A stretch of 64,000 bases of DNA. It comes from Amphibacillus cookii (GTDB taxonomy: Bacteria; Bacillota; Bacilli; Bacillales; Amphibacillaceae). The position numbers were made by a program, and so were the translations under genes. The stretch lies in NCBI RefSeq assembly GCF_016908375.1, contig NZ_JAFBDS010000005.1, forward strand, positions 124,001 through 188,000, given 5' to 3'. Under the pieces are notes generated by a model. That model had not been told where the DNA came from and ran no database searches. It was given only the letters and a program-made list of their open reading frames with translations. Below, piece by piece: positions 49,678 to 58,656 of the stretch. The first letter of the stretch is position 1. Every line of letters begins with the position of its first letter.

Positions 49678-51231
49678 TTAAATGACCTCCTTCTTAGCAA
49701 TCATACAAGCAATTCTACTAGCCATTTCATTAGAGTTAGCTACAAGCACCCCAGCCTCACTCAAACGCTTTTCTTGTTCTTGATAATCTTGTTTATCTGC
49801 GGGTGTACCACAAATATAAGCAATTACACTAATTTCTCTATCCGCTTGTTGAGCGATTGCTATTGCATCTTTAATGGTCTCTAATGATTCACCAACCGGA
49901 TCTTCATGCGAACCATACCCTAACTCAAAATCTAGTAACAGCACAGCGGTTTCTGGATCTTTTGCCTCTTGCAAAATACGATCATTTCTCAACGACGGTT
50001 CAATCATAGGATGCGGCTTACCTTTGGTGAAATCGTCATCACCCATATCAAGTAAACTATGCCCTTGACTTACTAAAATGTTTTCTATTTTTTCCTTCCC
50101 TACTTTTGCTACGTTACTTTTAACAGATTCACCCATGCCACGCATAATTGATAATGCTTCTGAAGTTAATGTTCCACCGCAAAATAGACCTCTGACATAG
50201 CGTTGCTGATCATGTTGTTGACTAATTTTTTCTTTGGCCCACTCAATCACTGAGTAATCTAATTGATCTGACACGGAAGCTGTCGGATCGATTAATTTTA
50301 CAGATAGACGTGCCGCTTCAATTAATGTTGGCGCAAACGATGCGCCTATACTTTCTACTGCCTCACGTTCTCCATCAAGGAAATTTACAACAACCGGTTT
50401 AGTGACATATTTTAATTCAGACAAGATTTTATCTTGAACGGCTTTTGAAGGGGGTTTTGAAATAAGTGTAATTACTTTTGTTTGATCATCTTGTTCTAAA
50501 GCCTTTATCCCTTCTATCATCATGATACCGCCAATGTCTTCATATAAATCACGACCGCCTGTTCCAATTGCTTGTGTAATACCATAACCCATTCGATCAA
50601 TTTGAACCGCCACTTCCTGAAGGCCGGTCCCAGAGGCTGCTACAAGGCCAATGCTCCCTTGTTGAACTTTATTAGCAAAGCATAGACCAGCTTGATTGAT
50701 GATGGCTGTGCCACAGTCTGGCCCCATGACAAACAACCCTTTATTTCGACCCATTTCTTTCAGTTCTCTTTCTTGTTCGATGGAAACATTATCACTGAAA
50801 ATCATCACATTTAATCCAGTATTTAACGCGTGACGTGCTTCTCTGGCCGCATATGCACCTGGTACCGAAATAACAGCCATATTTGCTTCTGGAAGCGCTT
50901 TAATAGCGGCGTTTAATGTTTTTACAGGCTGACTATCAGCTTGCGTTTTATTGTCTTTTTTGCTGTATAAAGCTTTATTAATAAAATCAAGTGCCTGTTC
51001 CACTATCTGATCTGATTCTCCCTTTATGGCAATGATTAAATCGTTTTCACTTGCATGCTCTGCGTCACTTGTCATTAGTCCGATATTTGCTAACAATTCC
51101 TTGTTCATGGCCGTTGCCATTGAAACAACCGCATCTTCAACACCTTCTATTCCTAGAACTTTTCCTGATAAAGACATTAAAGTAACCGAATCATGATAAG
51201 CATTTTTAACAATCATCACCCTTGAAGCCAT
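49678..51231 (-). CDS. fdrA: FdrA/AllF, acyl-CoA-synthetase-like transcarbamylase subunit
   Basis: The 517-residue protein resembles succinyl-CoA ligase subunits (CoA-binding and ligase folds) but belongs to the FdrA family. Distinct blocks are VMGPDCGTAIINQAGLCFAN near residue 185, VAASGTGLQEVAVQIDRMGYG near 212 and IGTGGRDLYEDIGGIMM near 238. In E. coli it is a subunit of oxamic transcarbamylase (allF). The ATG at 51231 has GAGGAG six bases upstream; a frame to 51261 extends into allH. The gene overlaps or abuts both allH and allG, consistent with a complex. Confidence 0.9.
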   Translation of the reverse strand: MASRVMIVKNAYHDSVTLMSLSGKVLGIEGVEDAVVSMATAMNKELLANIGLMTSDAEHASENDLIIAIKGESDQIVEQALDFINKALYSKKDNKTQADSQPVKTLNAAIKALPEANMAVISVPGAYAAREARHALNTGLNVMIFSDNVSIEQERELKEMGRNKGLFVMGPDCGTAIINQAGLCFANKVQQGSIGLVAASGTGLQEVAVQIDRMGYGITQAIGTGGRDLYEDIGGIMMIEGIKALEQDDQTKVITLISKPPSKAVQDKILSELKYVTKPVVVNFLDGEREAVESIGASFAPTLIEAARLSVKLIDPTASVSDQLDYSVIEWAKEKISQQHDQQRYVRGLFCGGTLTSEALSIMRGMGESVKSNVAKVGKEKIENILVSQGHSLLDMGDDDFTKGKPHPMIEPSLRNDRILQEAKDPETAVLLLDFELGYGSHEDPVGESLETIKDAIAIAQQADREISVIAYICGTPADKQDYQEQEKRLSEAGVLVANSNEMASRIACMIAKKEVI

Positions 51232-51244
51232 ATAAATCTCCTCC

Positions 51245-52138
51245 TCATATCCTTCTATCAATCAGTAGATAGTAACCTACGATTACCCCTACTAACATAT
51301 CCGTTCCTGAAGTTGAACCCATTTTCAGCATTAGCTTCAACCCTCGACTTTCTATCTGTCTATCATTAGTTAGTATTTGTCTTAAAGCATCGTTAACATG
51401 TCCATTAAGACAGTGTTTTAGCATAAAGTAACTAACAACAGTCGTACTTGCTTTAATATATTCGAGCCATTCAAGTATTCTATTTTTGATGCGGTCAAAT
51501 ATTTGATGATGATAGGCTTGTAATACCGTCAATAACCCTAGTAAAAAATCATCGCCTGAAGGCGTCAATCCGATCCCTAGACCGACAAAATGTTTAAGTG
51601 CATCTGGCTGATAACCTTGTAAAAACAGAAGTAAGCGATCGGATAGCGCACGCTGATATATGGTTTGTGTTTGATAACTTTGGTTATCCACTTGATTGAT
51701 CACATACTCAAAAGCTGTTAACATTCCTTCATATTTACCTTCCTTTAATAGAAAGCTTTCTACTCTCTTCGCTTTTGAGACTAAATCATTTTCCGATAAA
51801 GGTAGCCCCTTTATCGTCCCTTCCCATATAGGCGTGTTGTGAAAATCAATTATAAAGTAGTCAATAGCAATTTGATTATAACCAATTAAAGCAATATTTT
51901 TACTTGGTTTAATGGTGTGCTTTAACTGATAAAAACTTGAATAATCAGCTGTTCTCATCATATCAGGCGCTTGAATCACACCGTCTGTCGCTATACTTAT
52001 CAAGCGATTTTCTGATGTAAGCATGATATTAATAACTTGATCAAAGACACTATGAACTTCTCCTATTACTGTTCCTATTATCTCTAATGACAGATCACGC
52101 TTTAATTGCCAATCGATTTGCTGGATATTAATATACAT
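51245..52138 (-). CDS. allH: AllH (YlbF, DUF2877), oxamate carbamoyltransferase-type subunit
   Basis: The 297-residue protein is of the DUF2877/YlbF family, the third component of the FdrA-YlbE-YlbF enzyme. The hallmark is the block LGIGLTPSGDDFLLGLLTVL near residue 188 and the C-terminal KMGSTSGTDMLVGVIVGYYL. The ATG at 52138 has only a weak GTGGATGAT in front. It is the first gene of the fdrA operon and is preceded by a long leader (about 390 bases) that carries a two-hairpin repeat. Confidence 0.87.
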   Translation of the reverse strand: MYINIQQIDWQLKRDLSLEIIGTVIGEVHSVFDQVINIMLTSENRLISIATDGVIQAPDMMRTADYSSFYQLKHTIKPSKNIALIGYNQIAIDYFIIDFHNTPIWEGTIKGLPLSENDLVSKAKRVESFLLKEGKYEGMLTAFEYVINQVDNQSYQTQTIYQRALSDRLLLFLQGYQPDALKHFVGLGIGLTPSGDDFLLGLLTVLQAYHHQIFDRIKNRILEWLEYIKASTTVVSYFMLKHCLNGHVNDALRQILTNDRQIESRGLKLMLKMGSTSGTDMLVGVIVGYYLLIDRRI

Positions 52139-52269
52139 TTAATCATCCACTCTGTATTTGACTTTTGTCCACCTCATGTACTGTTACATATATTTCTTGA
52201 ATCACCCTCCCGCTTAACTTAGTTGAAATCACTTTTCGTTAAAGATGTAAAAGCCCATTCCTTAATGTT

Positions 52270-52524
52270 GATAAAACGAACCTTCAATCAGTGAGTGAGT
52301 GAGTGGAGGACTACAGGATGTAGGTCATGCAGACGTTGCCACAGGACGTGGCGGTCTTAGTCTGTCATCCTTCTTAAAGACGTGGCGGTTTTAGGCTACG
52401 ACCTTACCCACCCACTGAGGGTTCGTTGAGTGAATCAGGACATGAGCGCCCGTTATCACCCACTTCAATCGATTTACTCTACGCTCTATTCTGAGGGGGT
52501 TTACGGACGGTTATCTGTGATAAA
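52270..52524 (+). repeat. Two-hairpin dispersed repeat, copy L (long, with inserted module)
   Basis: ATAAAACGAACCTTCAATCA opens the element. Hairpin 1 is enlarged by about 100 bp carrying GACGTTGCCAC-AGGAC-GTGGC and two copies of a GACGTGGCGGT motif, ending TTACCCACCCACTGAGG. Then the core CGTTGAGTGAATCAGGACAT and the end GGACGGTTATCTGTGATAAA follow. Confidence 0.88.
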
Positions 52525-52527
52525 TTG

Positions 52528-52533
52528 ATTATA
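52528..52533 (-). promoter_or_regulatory. Extended -10 promoter of allH-fdrA-allG-arcC
   Basis: On the minus strand TTGCTATAATC gives TATAAT with an upstream TG. A -35 is weak. The repeat copy L begins four bases downstream, so the transcript leader would start within or just before the repeat. Confidence 0.5.
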
Positions 52534-52694
52534 GCAACAACATATGGCTATTACATTGTTTAATATCAATAAAAAAAAATAGTTTTTTTGTCACTTTTCT
52601 ATAATTTTCATTGTGTATTAAATCTCATAAATAAATGGTTTTCTTCATAGCAAGTCTATTTAAATGTAGTAGAATAAAATTCATTGGAAAAAAA

Positions 52695-52746
52695 CTCCTC
52701 CAAAGGTAAACAGATTTTTGACTTTTTAATCTGTCTACCTTTGGAG
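52695..52746 (-). terminator. Terminator of the pucR-type regulator gene
   Basis: CTCCAAAGGTA and TACCTTTGGAG form the outer stem and ACAGATT/AATCTGT the inner stem. On the minus strand GAGTTTTTTTCC follows. Confidence 0.87.
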
Positions 52747-52810
52747 GGGCAATCATAAATACATTATTCACTTTGATTTTACTTCTTTTAATTTTGACCT
52801 ATCGATCCTC

Positions 52811-52924
52811 GCACTGTAAGTTCGTTGAGTGAATCAGGACATGAGCGTCCGTATCACCCACTTCAATCGATTTACTCTACGCTCTATTCTGAGGGGGGTT
52901 ACGGACGATTATCTGTGATAAAAA
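52811..52924 (+). repeat. Two-hairpin dispersed repeat, copy M
   Basis: It consists of the core and second hairpin only, from CACTGTAAGTTCGTTGAGTG to GGACGATTATCTGTGATAAA. It is almost identical to the matching part of copy L, 400 bp away, including CAATCGATTTACTCTACGCT. Confidence 0.85.
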
Positions 52925-52957
52925 CAGCGATACAAGATTACCGTGGTGGGTTTGGGT

Positions 52958-54640
52958 TTATTTAGATAACCACTTTTTATAATCTATTTGATTATTTCTT
53001 TGCGTTAATAGGTATTGATATAATTGACAAGCTACACCAATTTCAGAAAAAGCTAAGCCATCTTCTAACGCCAAGCCAAGTTCCTTTATTTTATTTACTC
53101 GATAGCGTAATGAATTGTAATGAATATACATATCATCAGCGGTTTTTTGTAAGTTTCCTTTATTTTTAATCAAATAATTGAGTGTCTCCAACAGATTAAT
53201 CTCTCGTTGCTGATCATATTCAATAACCTTACCAATCTTATCTTGAATATATTCATTTAATCTATCCTGATCTTTTATTAAGTGAAACAATTTATACAAA
53301 CCCAATTCATCATAAAATTGAACAAATGACCTTGATTCTAAACTTGATCCATGAATATGATGGACAAGAGATGCATGTTCATAGGCCGTTTTAACTCCAC
53401 TAATTTGATAAATAGTATCGGAGATGCTAACAGCAATTGGACATATACCAGACAAGCTTTTAACTAAGCTATCTCCCAATCTTCTAAGTCTTTCCTTTAA
53501 TCGTGTTTCAAAGGCAACACTAACAAAACATAATAATTCATCATTGTAATAAATAACTTTACAATTTTGCATGGGTACATCAAAAATATCAGCAACCAAT
53601 TGTGCAATTTTATCCGAATCTAAAATTTTATAATAGGCTGATAAGCGTGAACTACTATCTTCTATATCTGTTTTCAACAGCAAAATAACGTTAGGGAAAT
53701 TAAAGTTCCAACGAAAAACTTTAGCTTTTTCTATCACTTCACTTTGTGATTGATAACGCCCATTCATAATATCGCGAATAAAGCTATCTAAATAATGACG
53801 TTCCTTTTGAATAATAGTTTGTTCAGTCTGTAAAAGAAAAGCCAACAGAATTATGGCTTGTTCAACAATGACATGTAAATGCTTTGATACTTTATCAGGC
53901 GTGTCAATGATCATCACTAGATAGCCAAGGCTTTTGCTACCTGCTGATATCGCTTGAATAAATAACTGATTAACATGATACCATTCGTTACCCACCATTA
54001 ACACTTCTTGATTTGCTTCACTTAAAGTAGCTGAGTCAATCAAAAGTTGGAAATGGTCTTTATTAATCAATAATGGGTTTTCATTGCGGTTAAAGGATGA
54101 AGCTTTACAACTTAAACTGTTATCCAATATCATAATGGAGCCATCCGTTATTTGCGAAACATATTGAACAAATGTTTCCATGCTAGCCCCTTGTAAGAGT
54201 AAACGATGCAGTTGCTGTGATATGGTCTCTCGAAATTCAAGCATACTTGTTTTCATACCTAATAATGTGGTGAGAATGTGATTGGTTAATGTAGATAAGT
54301 TAGCATCTTGTGGTAACACTAATATAGGAAACTGTAACTGATTTGCTTGATCAATCATATAATGCGGAACTTCTGTTATATACCTTCCTAGCTTAATGGC
54401 GACACCTGCGAGCTGGTGTTTACTAAGTTCAGCGATAAATGACTGCATTGCTTTTTCATTGTCTGCAATTGGATATAGTGTCGTAAACAACAATCCATCT
54501 TGATCAATGTATGAAAAAATATCAGGTACTTCCATAACATAGACACTTTGCACTTGTCTTGAGATCCCTTCATCCCCAGCAATAATTCGAACATCAGCGA
54601 AAGCTTCCATATTGAGTATACTTTCAATTGAAACAGCCAT
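52958..54640 (-). CDS. PucR-family transcriptional regulator
   Basis: The 560-residue protein has the N-terminal PucR domain (residues 1-125) and a central sensory and GGDEF-like region. A C-terminal HTH_30 helix-turn-helix, ETLNYLIKNKGNLQKTADDM then YIHYNSLRYRVNKI, lies near residue 490. B. subtilis PucR controls purine-degradation genes. It is divergent in function but codirectional with the all-type operon, ending 820 bp before allH. A purine or ureide effector is likely from family and context; not shown by sequence. The ATG at 54640 has a GGAGGTGG ribosome site. Confidence 0.9.
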   Translation of the reverse strand: MAVSIESILNMEAFADVRIIAGDEGISRQVQSVYVMEVPDIFSYIDQDGLLFTTLYPIADNEKAMQSFIAELSKHQLAGVAIKLGRYITEVPHYMIDQANQLQFPILVLPQDANLSTLTNHILTTLLGMKTSMLEFRETISQQLHRLLLQGASMETFVQYVSQITDGSIMILDNSLSCKASSFNRNENPLLINKDHFQLLIDSATLSEANQEVLMVGNEWYHVNQLFIQAISAGSKSLGYLVMIIDTPDKVSKHLHVIVEQAIILLAFLLQTEQTIIQKERHYLDSFIRDIMNGRYQSQSEVIEKAKVFRWNFNFPNVILLLKTDIEDSSSRLSAYYKILDSDKIAQLVADIFDVPMQNCKVIYYNDELLCFVSVAFETRLKERLRRLGDSLVKSLSGICPIAVSISDTIYQISGVKTAYEHASLVHHIHGSSLESRSFVQFYDELGLYKLFHLIKDQDRLNEYIQDKIGKVIEYDQQREINLLETLNYLIKNKGNLQKTADDMYIHYNSLRYRVNKIKELGLALEDGLAFSEIGVACQLYQYLLTQRNNQIDYKKWLSK

Positions 54641-54973
54641 CTTTTTCCACCTCCGTATTTATATAAAACGAACCTTCAATCAGTGGGCGGAGGGCTACAG
54701 GACGTGGCGGTCTTAGTCTGTAATCCTTCTTAATGATGTGGCGGTTTTAGTCTACGATCTTACCCATCCACTAATTGTTAGTTGAGTGAATCCGGACATG
54801 AGCGTTCGTTATCACCCACTTAAATAGATTTGCTCTACACTCTATTTTGAGGTAGGGATTTTACGGACGATATCTGTGATAAAATACTCAAAGTTATTCA
54901 CTTATTTTCTCTTGTTATTTAATGACTTCTAATGTACCATATACTATTAGTAAAGAGAAGGAGAGAGACGACT
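54641..54973. other. Intergenic region between the divergent pucR-type and upp genes
   Basis: Most of the gap is repeat copy N (54662-54884). The upp promoter should lie in 54890-54960; TATACT at 54940-54945 is a possible -10 but its -35 is poor. Confidence 0.5.
54662..54884 (+). repeat. Two-hairpin dispersed repeat, copy N (long, with inserted module)
   Basis: TATAAAACGAACCTTCAATC opens it. The hairpin-1 loop carries the same module as copy L: CTACAGGACGTGGCGGTCTT and GATGTGGCGGTTTTAGTCTA as a degenerate direct repeat. GTTGAGTGAATCCGGACATG and the second hairpin follow to GACGATATCTGTGATAAAA. Confidence 0.88.
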
Positions 54974-55606
54974 ATGACGAGAAAAGTACATGTATTTAAC
55001 CATCCATTGATCCAACATAAACTTGGGATTGTCCGTGATAAAAATACCGGCCCTAAAGAATTTCGCGAGTTGGTCGAGGAAATTTCAAAGTTAATGGCCT
55101 ATGAAATCACTTTAAATTTACCTTTAGCTGATGTTGAAATAGAAACACCTGTATGCTCTACAACCGTTAAACGTCTTAGTGGCAAGAAACTTGGAATTGT
55201 GCCGATTATGCGTGCTGGTTTGGGCATGGTTGACGGTATTCTTAGTTTAATTCCTGTCGCTAAAGTAGGACATATCGGTTTGTATCGAGATCCAGAAACG
55301 CTTAATCCTGTTGAGTATTATGCAAAACTGCCTGAAGATATTGGGGAACGTGAATTAATCGTCGTCGATCCTATGTTAGCTACTGGGGGTTCTGCCTCTG
55401 CAGCGATATCAGCAATTAAAAAACGTGGTGCAAAAAATATCAAATTTTTATGTTTAATTGCTGTACAAGAAGGGATTGATAAAATTCACCAAGATCATCC
55501 TGAAGTCCCTATTTATACGGGTTCATTAGACCCTGGTCTTAATGAAAAGAGCTATATTACACCAGGATTTGGTGATGCCGGTGATCGTCTCTTCGGAACG
55601 AAGTAG
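54974..55606 (+). CDS. upp: Uracil phosphoribosyltransferase
   Basis: Upp makes UMP from uracil and PRPP. The 210-residue protein has the PRPP-binding loop [15 protein letters not shown] near residue 129 and the C-terminal uracil-binding [16 protein letters not shown]. The ATG at 54974 with AAGGAGAG upstream gives the family length; the frame opens earlier at 54932 but without support. In many Bacillaceae upp lies near glyA and the atp operon; here it stands alone between two accessory clusters. It could salvage uracil taken up by the NCS2-type permease, an inference. Confidence 0.95.
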   Translation: MTRKVHVFNHPLIQHKLGIVRDKNTGPKEFRELVEEISKLMAYEITLNLPLADVEIETPVCSTTVKRLSGKKLGIVPIMRAGLGMVDGILSLIPVAKVGHIGLYRDPETLNPVEYYAKLPEDIGERELIVVDPMLATGGSASAAISAIKKRGAKNIKFLCLIAVQEGIDKIHQDHPEVPIYTGSLDPGLNEKSYITPGFGDAGDRLFGTK

Positions 55607-55643
55607 GCGACAATAACTTTTAGTGTTTTCCTGTTCTTCTGTC

Positions 55644-55688
55644 AAAGCTAGCCGATTCGCTCACCATAGCAAATCGGCTAGCTTTTTT
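55644..55688 (+). terminator. Terminator of upp
   Basis: AAGCTAGCCGATT and AATCGGCTAGCTT form a 13-bp stem, followed by TTTTTTAAA on the plus strand. Confidence 0.93.
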
Positions 55689-55750
55689 AAAATGGATCGC
55701 GTATACGAATGTGTTCTTTTTTCAACATTGATTGGTCTCCTATTCAGCCC

Positions 55751-57730
55751 TTATTGTTTTATTAATATTCGATAATCGAATGGCGCTAACATATGTTCAC
55801 CAGCTTCGATGATTCGATCATTCAATACATTTTTATAAGGGTGATGTAAGTTAAACGATTGCGCTTGATTTGAAAAATTAACGATCCAATACTGCAAAAC
55901 CTGATCTTTCGTTTGTCGGGGGATCGCAATAATTTGATCTGCTAATTCAACCGATTGATCAATTTTATAAGCTTGCGCATAATGATTAATGATCGCTCTC
56001 ATCATCGGTGCATCAGGCGTCGCACCTAGTATAACAAGCTTACCCTTACCAATCGTTCTTTCAATAAAAAAGGCTTGACCTTTTGCCTGGCCTTCAATCA
56101 CTTCTCCATATACTTGAACATCATCTTCGACTTCAAAGAAGCTACTTAAACCGGTAAGCTCTGATTCAAGACCAAGTGCAGCTCCGTAATGACCAGTATC
56201 CGTCACTGAAAATTGCATCGTTGACTTTATTCCTGCTAGTTCTGTTAGTGGACCTAAGCCCCCATCAACAGGCCAAGTATGTTCTGCTGTCCGATCCCCA
56301 GTCATTGGGCCTGCTATCCAAACCCCTCCATTCTCGATAAATGTTTGTAATCGTGATAAGAAGTGATCTGAAATATGGTGAGCATATGGGGTGAATAGCA
56401 GATCACAACTATTTAAATCGTGGCCTTCTGGAACAACTTTGCGTGGAATGTTCAAATCTAAAAAGTGCTTATAAAACCCATTCAGTAAATCTTTATAAAC
56501 ATTGTTTTCGCCTGGCTCAACATCTATAAAAGCACGCGCATGATCTGAATACGTGATCGCCACACGTGGTTCAATTGCTTTAGTTTCATGTAAATGTGGG
56601 GTTATCCTGTTAATTAACTGACTCACAGCAAGCACGTTCTGATAACCGATGGTTGGATCTCCCCAAGCACTGACAACGGAACCATGAGGTTGTTCACATC
56701 CAGATCGTTGTCCTCTAAACAGCCAATATGTGAAGGCTTGACTGCCCGCAGCATACGTGGCGAAACTCTCTGCCTCCACATAGCCAAGATCATGTAATTT
56801 CCCGTATTGTTCAATATGACCATTATAAGAGGTACTCGTTTCTAGTAGCATGAATTTTCTTGTATCGTTTTTAATATATTTCCATCTTTCTTGGTTAATC
56901 ATAAAATTAGGATACTTATCTGCCGGCGTATACGTATCAAAACTAATAAAGTCAAGCGCTTTAGCAAGTTTTTCATTATCCAAATCAAAAAACATACTTG
57001 AATTATGCGTAACTGGTATATCAACATGTGAGCGAATGATGTTTGCTTGCTCTAGCGCAAATTCAGCCACTTTATCATGAGTAAACGTGATATAATTTTG
57101 CAATAGTGCACTATTATGTAAAAATGGTGTCGGTAAGGGTTGAACAACTTGAGTAAAATCTAAGTACCTTTGACTCCATATGTTAGTACCCCATGCTTGA
57201 TTTAGTACATTTATATCTGTATATTTCTGGCGTAACCATTCTGTCCATAGCGTCTTACAATGTTGACAATAACATGAACCTACATGACATTTGAACTCAT
57301 TATCTAACTGCACAGCAATGACATGATCATACTTCGCTACAACTTTGATTAATTGCTCTGTCATCATAGCCGCTCGTTCACGAAAAAAAGGCTGATTTGT
57401 GCAAATGTGCTGCCTTGAACCATGATGCATTTTTGATCCATCTTGGTTTTGATGCAAACGTTCAGGATGCTGGTCTGTCATCCATATCGGCGGGGTGGGG
57501 GTTGGCGTACAAACGATGACATCGATTTGATGTTCAGCTAAATCATCAAGCGTCTCTGTTAATACCGTGAAATCAAACTGATCTTGTTTTGGCTCAAAGG
57601 TAGACCAGGTAAACTCTCCAATTCGGGCTAAATTCATGCCAATTCGCCTCATATGTTTAATATCTTTTTTTGTTATTTCACGATCCCACAGTTCTGGATA
57701 TAAAGCCGCACCATAATAGATTTTTTCCAT
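55751..57730 (-). CDS. Beta-galactosidase, GH42
   Basis: The 659-residue protein is a family 42 glycoside hydrolase that acts on terminal beta-galactosides. The N-terminal TIM barrel starts YYGAALYPELWD. The acid/base Glu lies in AVQLDNEFKCHVG (near residue 145), and the nucleophile is probably the Glu of FMLLETSTSYNG (near 302). The zinc-binding cysteines CHVGSCYCQHC are present. The trimerisation and C-terminal beta domains follow. No signal peptide is seen, so it is cytoplasmic and acts on imported oligosaccharides. AAGGAAG precedes the ATG at 57730. It is the last gene of the sugar cluster; no GH53 galactanase is visible. Confidence 0.92.
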   Translation of the reverse strand: MEKIYYGAALYPELWDREITKKDIKHMRRIGMNLARIGEFTWSTFEPKQDQFDFTVLTETLDDLAEHQIDVIVCTPTPTPPIWMTDQHPERLHQNQDGSKMHHGSRQHICTNQPFFRERAAMMTEQLIKVVAKYDHVIAVQLDNEFKCHVGSCYCQHCKTLWTEWLRQKYTDINVLNQAWGTNIWSQRYLDFTQVVQPLPTPFLHNSALLQNYITFTHDKVAEFALEQANIIRSHVDIPVTHNSSMFFDLDNEKLAKALDFISFDTYTPADKYPNFMINQERWKYIKNDTRKFMLLETSTSYNGHIEQYGKLHDLGYVEAESFATYAAGSQAFTYWLFRGQRSGCEQPHGSVVSAWGDPTIGYQNVLAVSQLINRITPHLHETKAIEPRVAITYSDHARAFIDVEPGENNVYKDLLNGFYKHFLDLNIPRKVVPEGHDLNSCDLLFTPYAHHISDHFLSRLQTFIENGGVWIAGPMTGDRTAEHTWPVDGGLGPLTELAGIKSTMQFSVTDTGHYGAALGLESELTGLSSFFEVEDDVQVYGEVIEGQAKGQAFFIERTIGKGKLVILGATPDAPMMRAIINHYAQAYKIDQSVELADQIIAIPRQTKDQVLQYWIVNFSNQAQSFNLHHPYKNVLNDRIIEAGEHMLAPFDYRILIKQ

Positions 57731-57746
57731 ATCATGATCTTCCTTT

Positions 57747-58388
57747 CTATGATTCAATCGAGACTAAACCGGCTTGACTTTCAATCTGTTTAAAGACTTT
57801 TAAAGCAATCGCCATTACTAAAGCGCTTGGAATACTAATTGAAAAAAATAAAAACAAACCTGGAAATGCCCTGAACAAAATGTACGTTAATAGCAGGGTC
57901 AACCCAATCAACAAAGTATATTGAAAATAAGATATACTTATCAATAACGCATATTTAAAATAGTTAATAAAACGTGTTTGATAATGTGTAAAGGCTGGAA
58001 AAATAAAAACCACCATCATTAAAAATAAACTAATCACCATTGTATACAGGACTAACATGATATTTAAAGAAAGCGCATTCAAATAAGGTAATGTCATTAT
58101 GCCAAAGCTGATCATAGTGACAATAACCATTAATAATAAACCTAATCCATTCACCTTGAAAAAGTTTTTTCTATAAGCGTGGTAGAAAATTTGGAAAATG
58201 GGTTGTTGCAAATTGTTTTCCCGATAGACTGCTCTCAGCACATTAAACATTGCGGCAGTAGCCGGCGCCCAGCCAAATACGACCAATCCCATTAAGGTAA
58301 ACACAATCCAAAGCAGATTAAGCCATGCTAATAACATCACCCACTCAAAAATATATTGAAAACTTGATCGAATACCGATGTCTTTCAT
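57747..58388 (-). CDS. YesL-like DUF624 membrane protein
   Basis: The 213-residue protein has five or six membrane helices and the family start region ILFEWVML-like (QYIFEWVMLLAWLNLLW) followed by GWAPATAAMFNVLR near residue 39. DUF624/YesL proteins accompany carbohydrate ABC importers and glycosidases; their role is not established. AAGGATG lies eight bases before the ATG at 58388. It ends 16 bases before the GH42 start. Confidence 0.82.
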   Translation of the reverse strand: MKDIGIRSSFQYIFEWVMLLAWLNLLWIVFTLMGLVVFGWAPATAAMFNVLRAVYRENNLQQPIFQIFYHAYRKNFFKVNGLGLLLMVIVTMISFGIMTLPYLNALSLNIMLVLYTMVISLFLMMVVFIFPAFTHYQTRFINYFKYALLISISYFQYTLLIGLTLLLTYILFRAFPGLFLFFSISIPSALVMAIALKVFKQIESQAGLVSIES

Positions 58389-58469
58389 TATAATCATCCT
58401 TCCTCATTAAATAAAGTTGCTATTTTACTATTGTTTACTAGCAAAGGATGAAGAACCTGGGTCCTTTAG

Positions 58470-58600
58470 CGATTGTGTGCATTTTTTTATACTCAGCACT
58501 TTAAAGTGTGACTTCGGCACTTCCCACTTCTTTGTTAAAACCTTATGTTTTTATAACGTACGAGAAATCCCGCATCCACTTCAAGTGAATACGGTTGATT
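58470..58600 (+). repeat. Family-3 dispersed repeat, copy 3 (diverged)
   Basis: TTTTTTTATACTCAGCACTT, GGCACTTCCCACTTCTTTGT and CTTATGTTTTTATAACGTAC follow the family order. It fills most of the gap 58389-58656 before the YesL-like gene. Confidence 0.4.
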
Positions 58601-58656
58601 TCCTGTTTCAACGGTTTAACCAGAAACTACTGCTCATCATATCTAAGTCGTACACA

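Larger units (their letters stand above)
52139..52957. other. 819-bp intergenic region before allH
   Basis: In minus-strand order it holds repeat copy M (52924-52811), the pucR terminator (52746-52695), a stretch with A/T runs, an extended -10 promoter (52533-52528) and repeat copy L (52524-52270). No gene was found. Confidence 0.65.
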
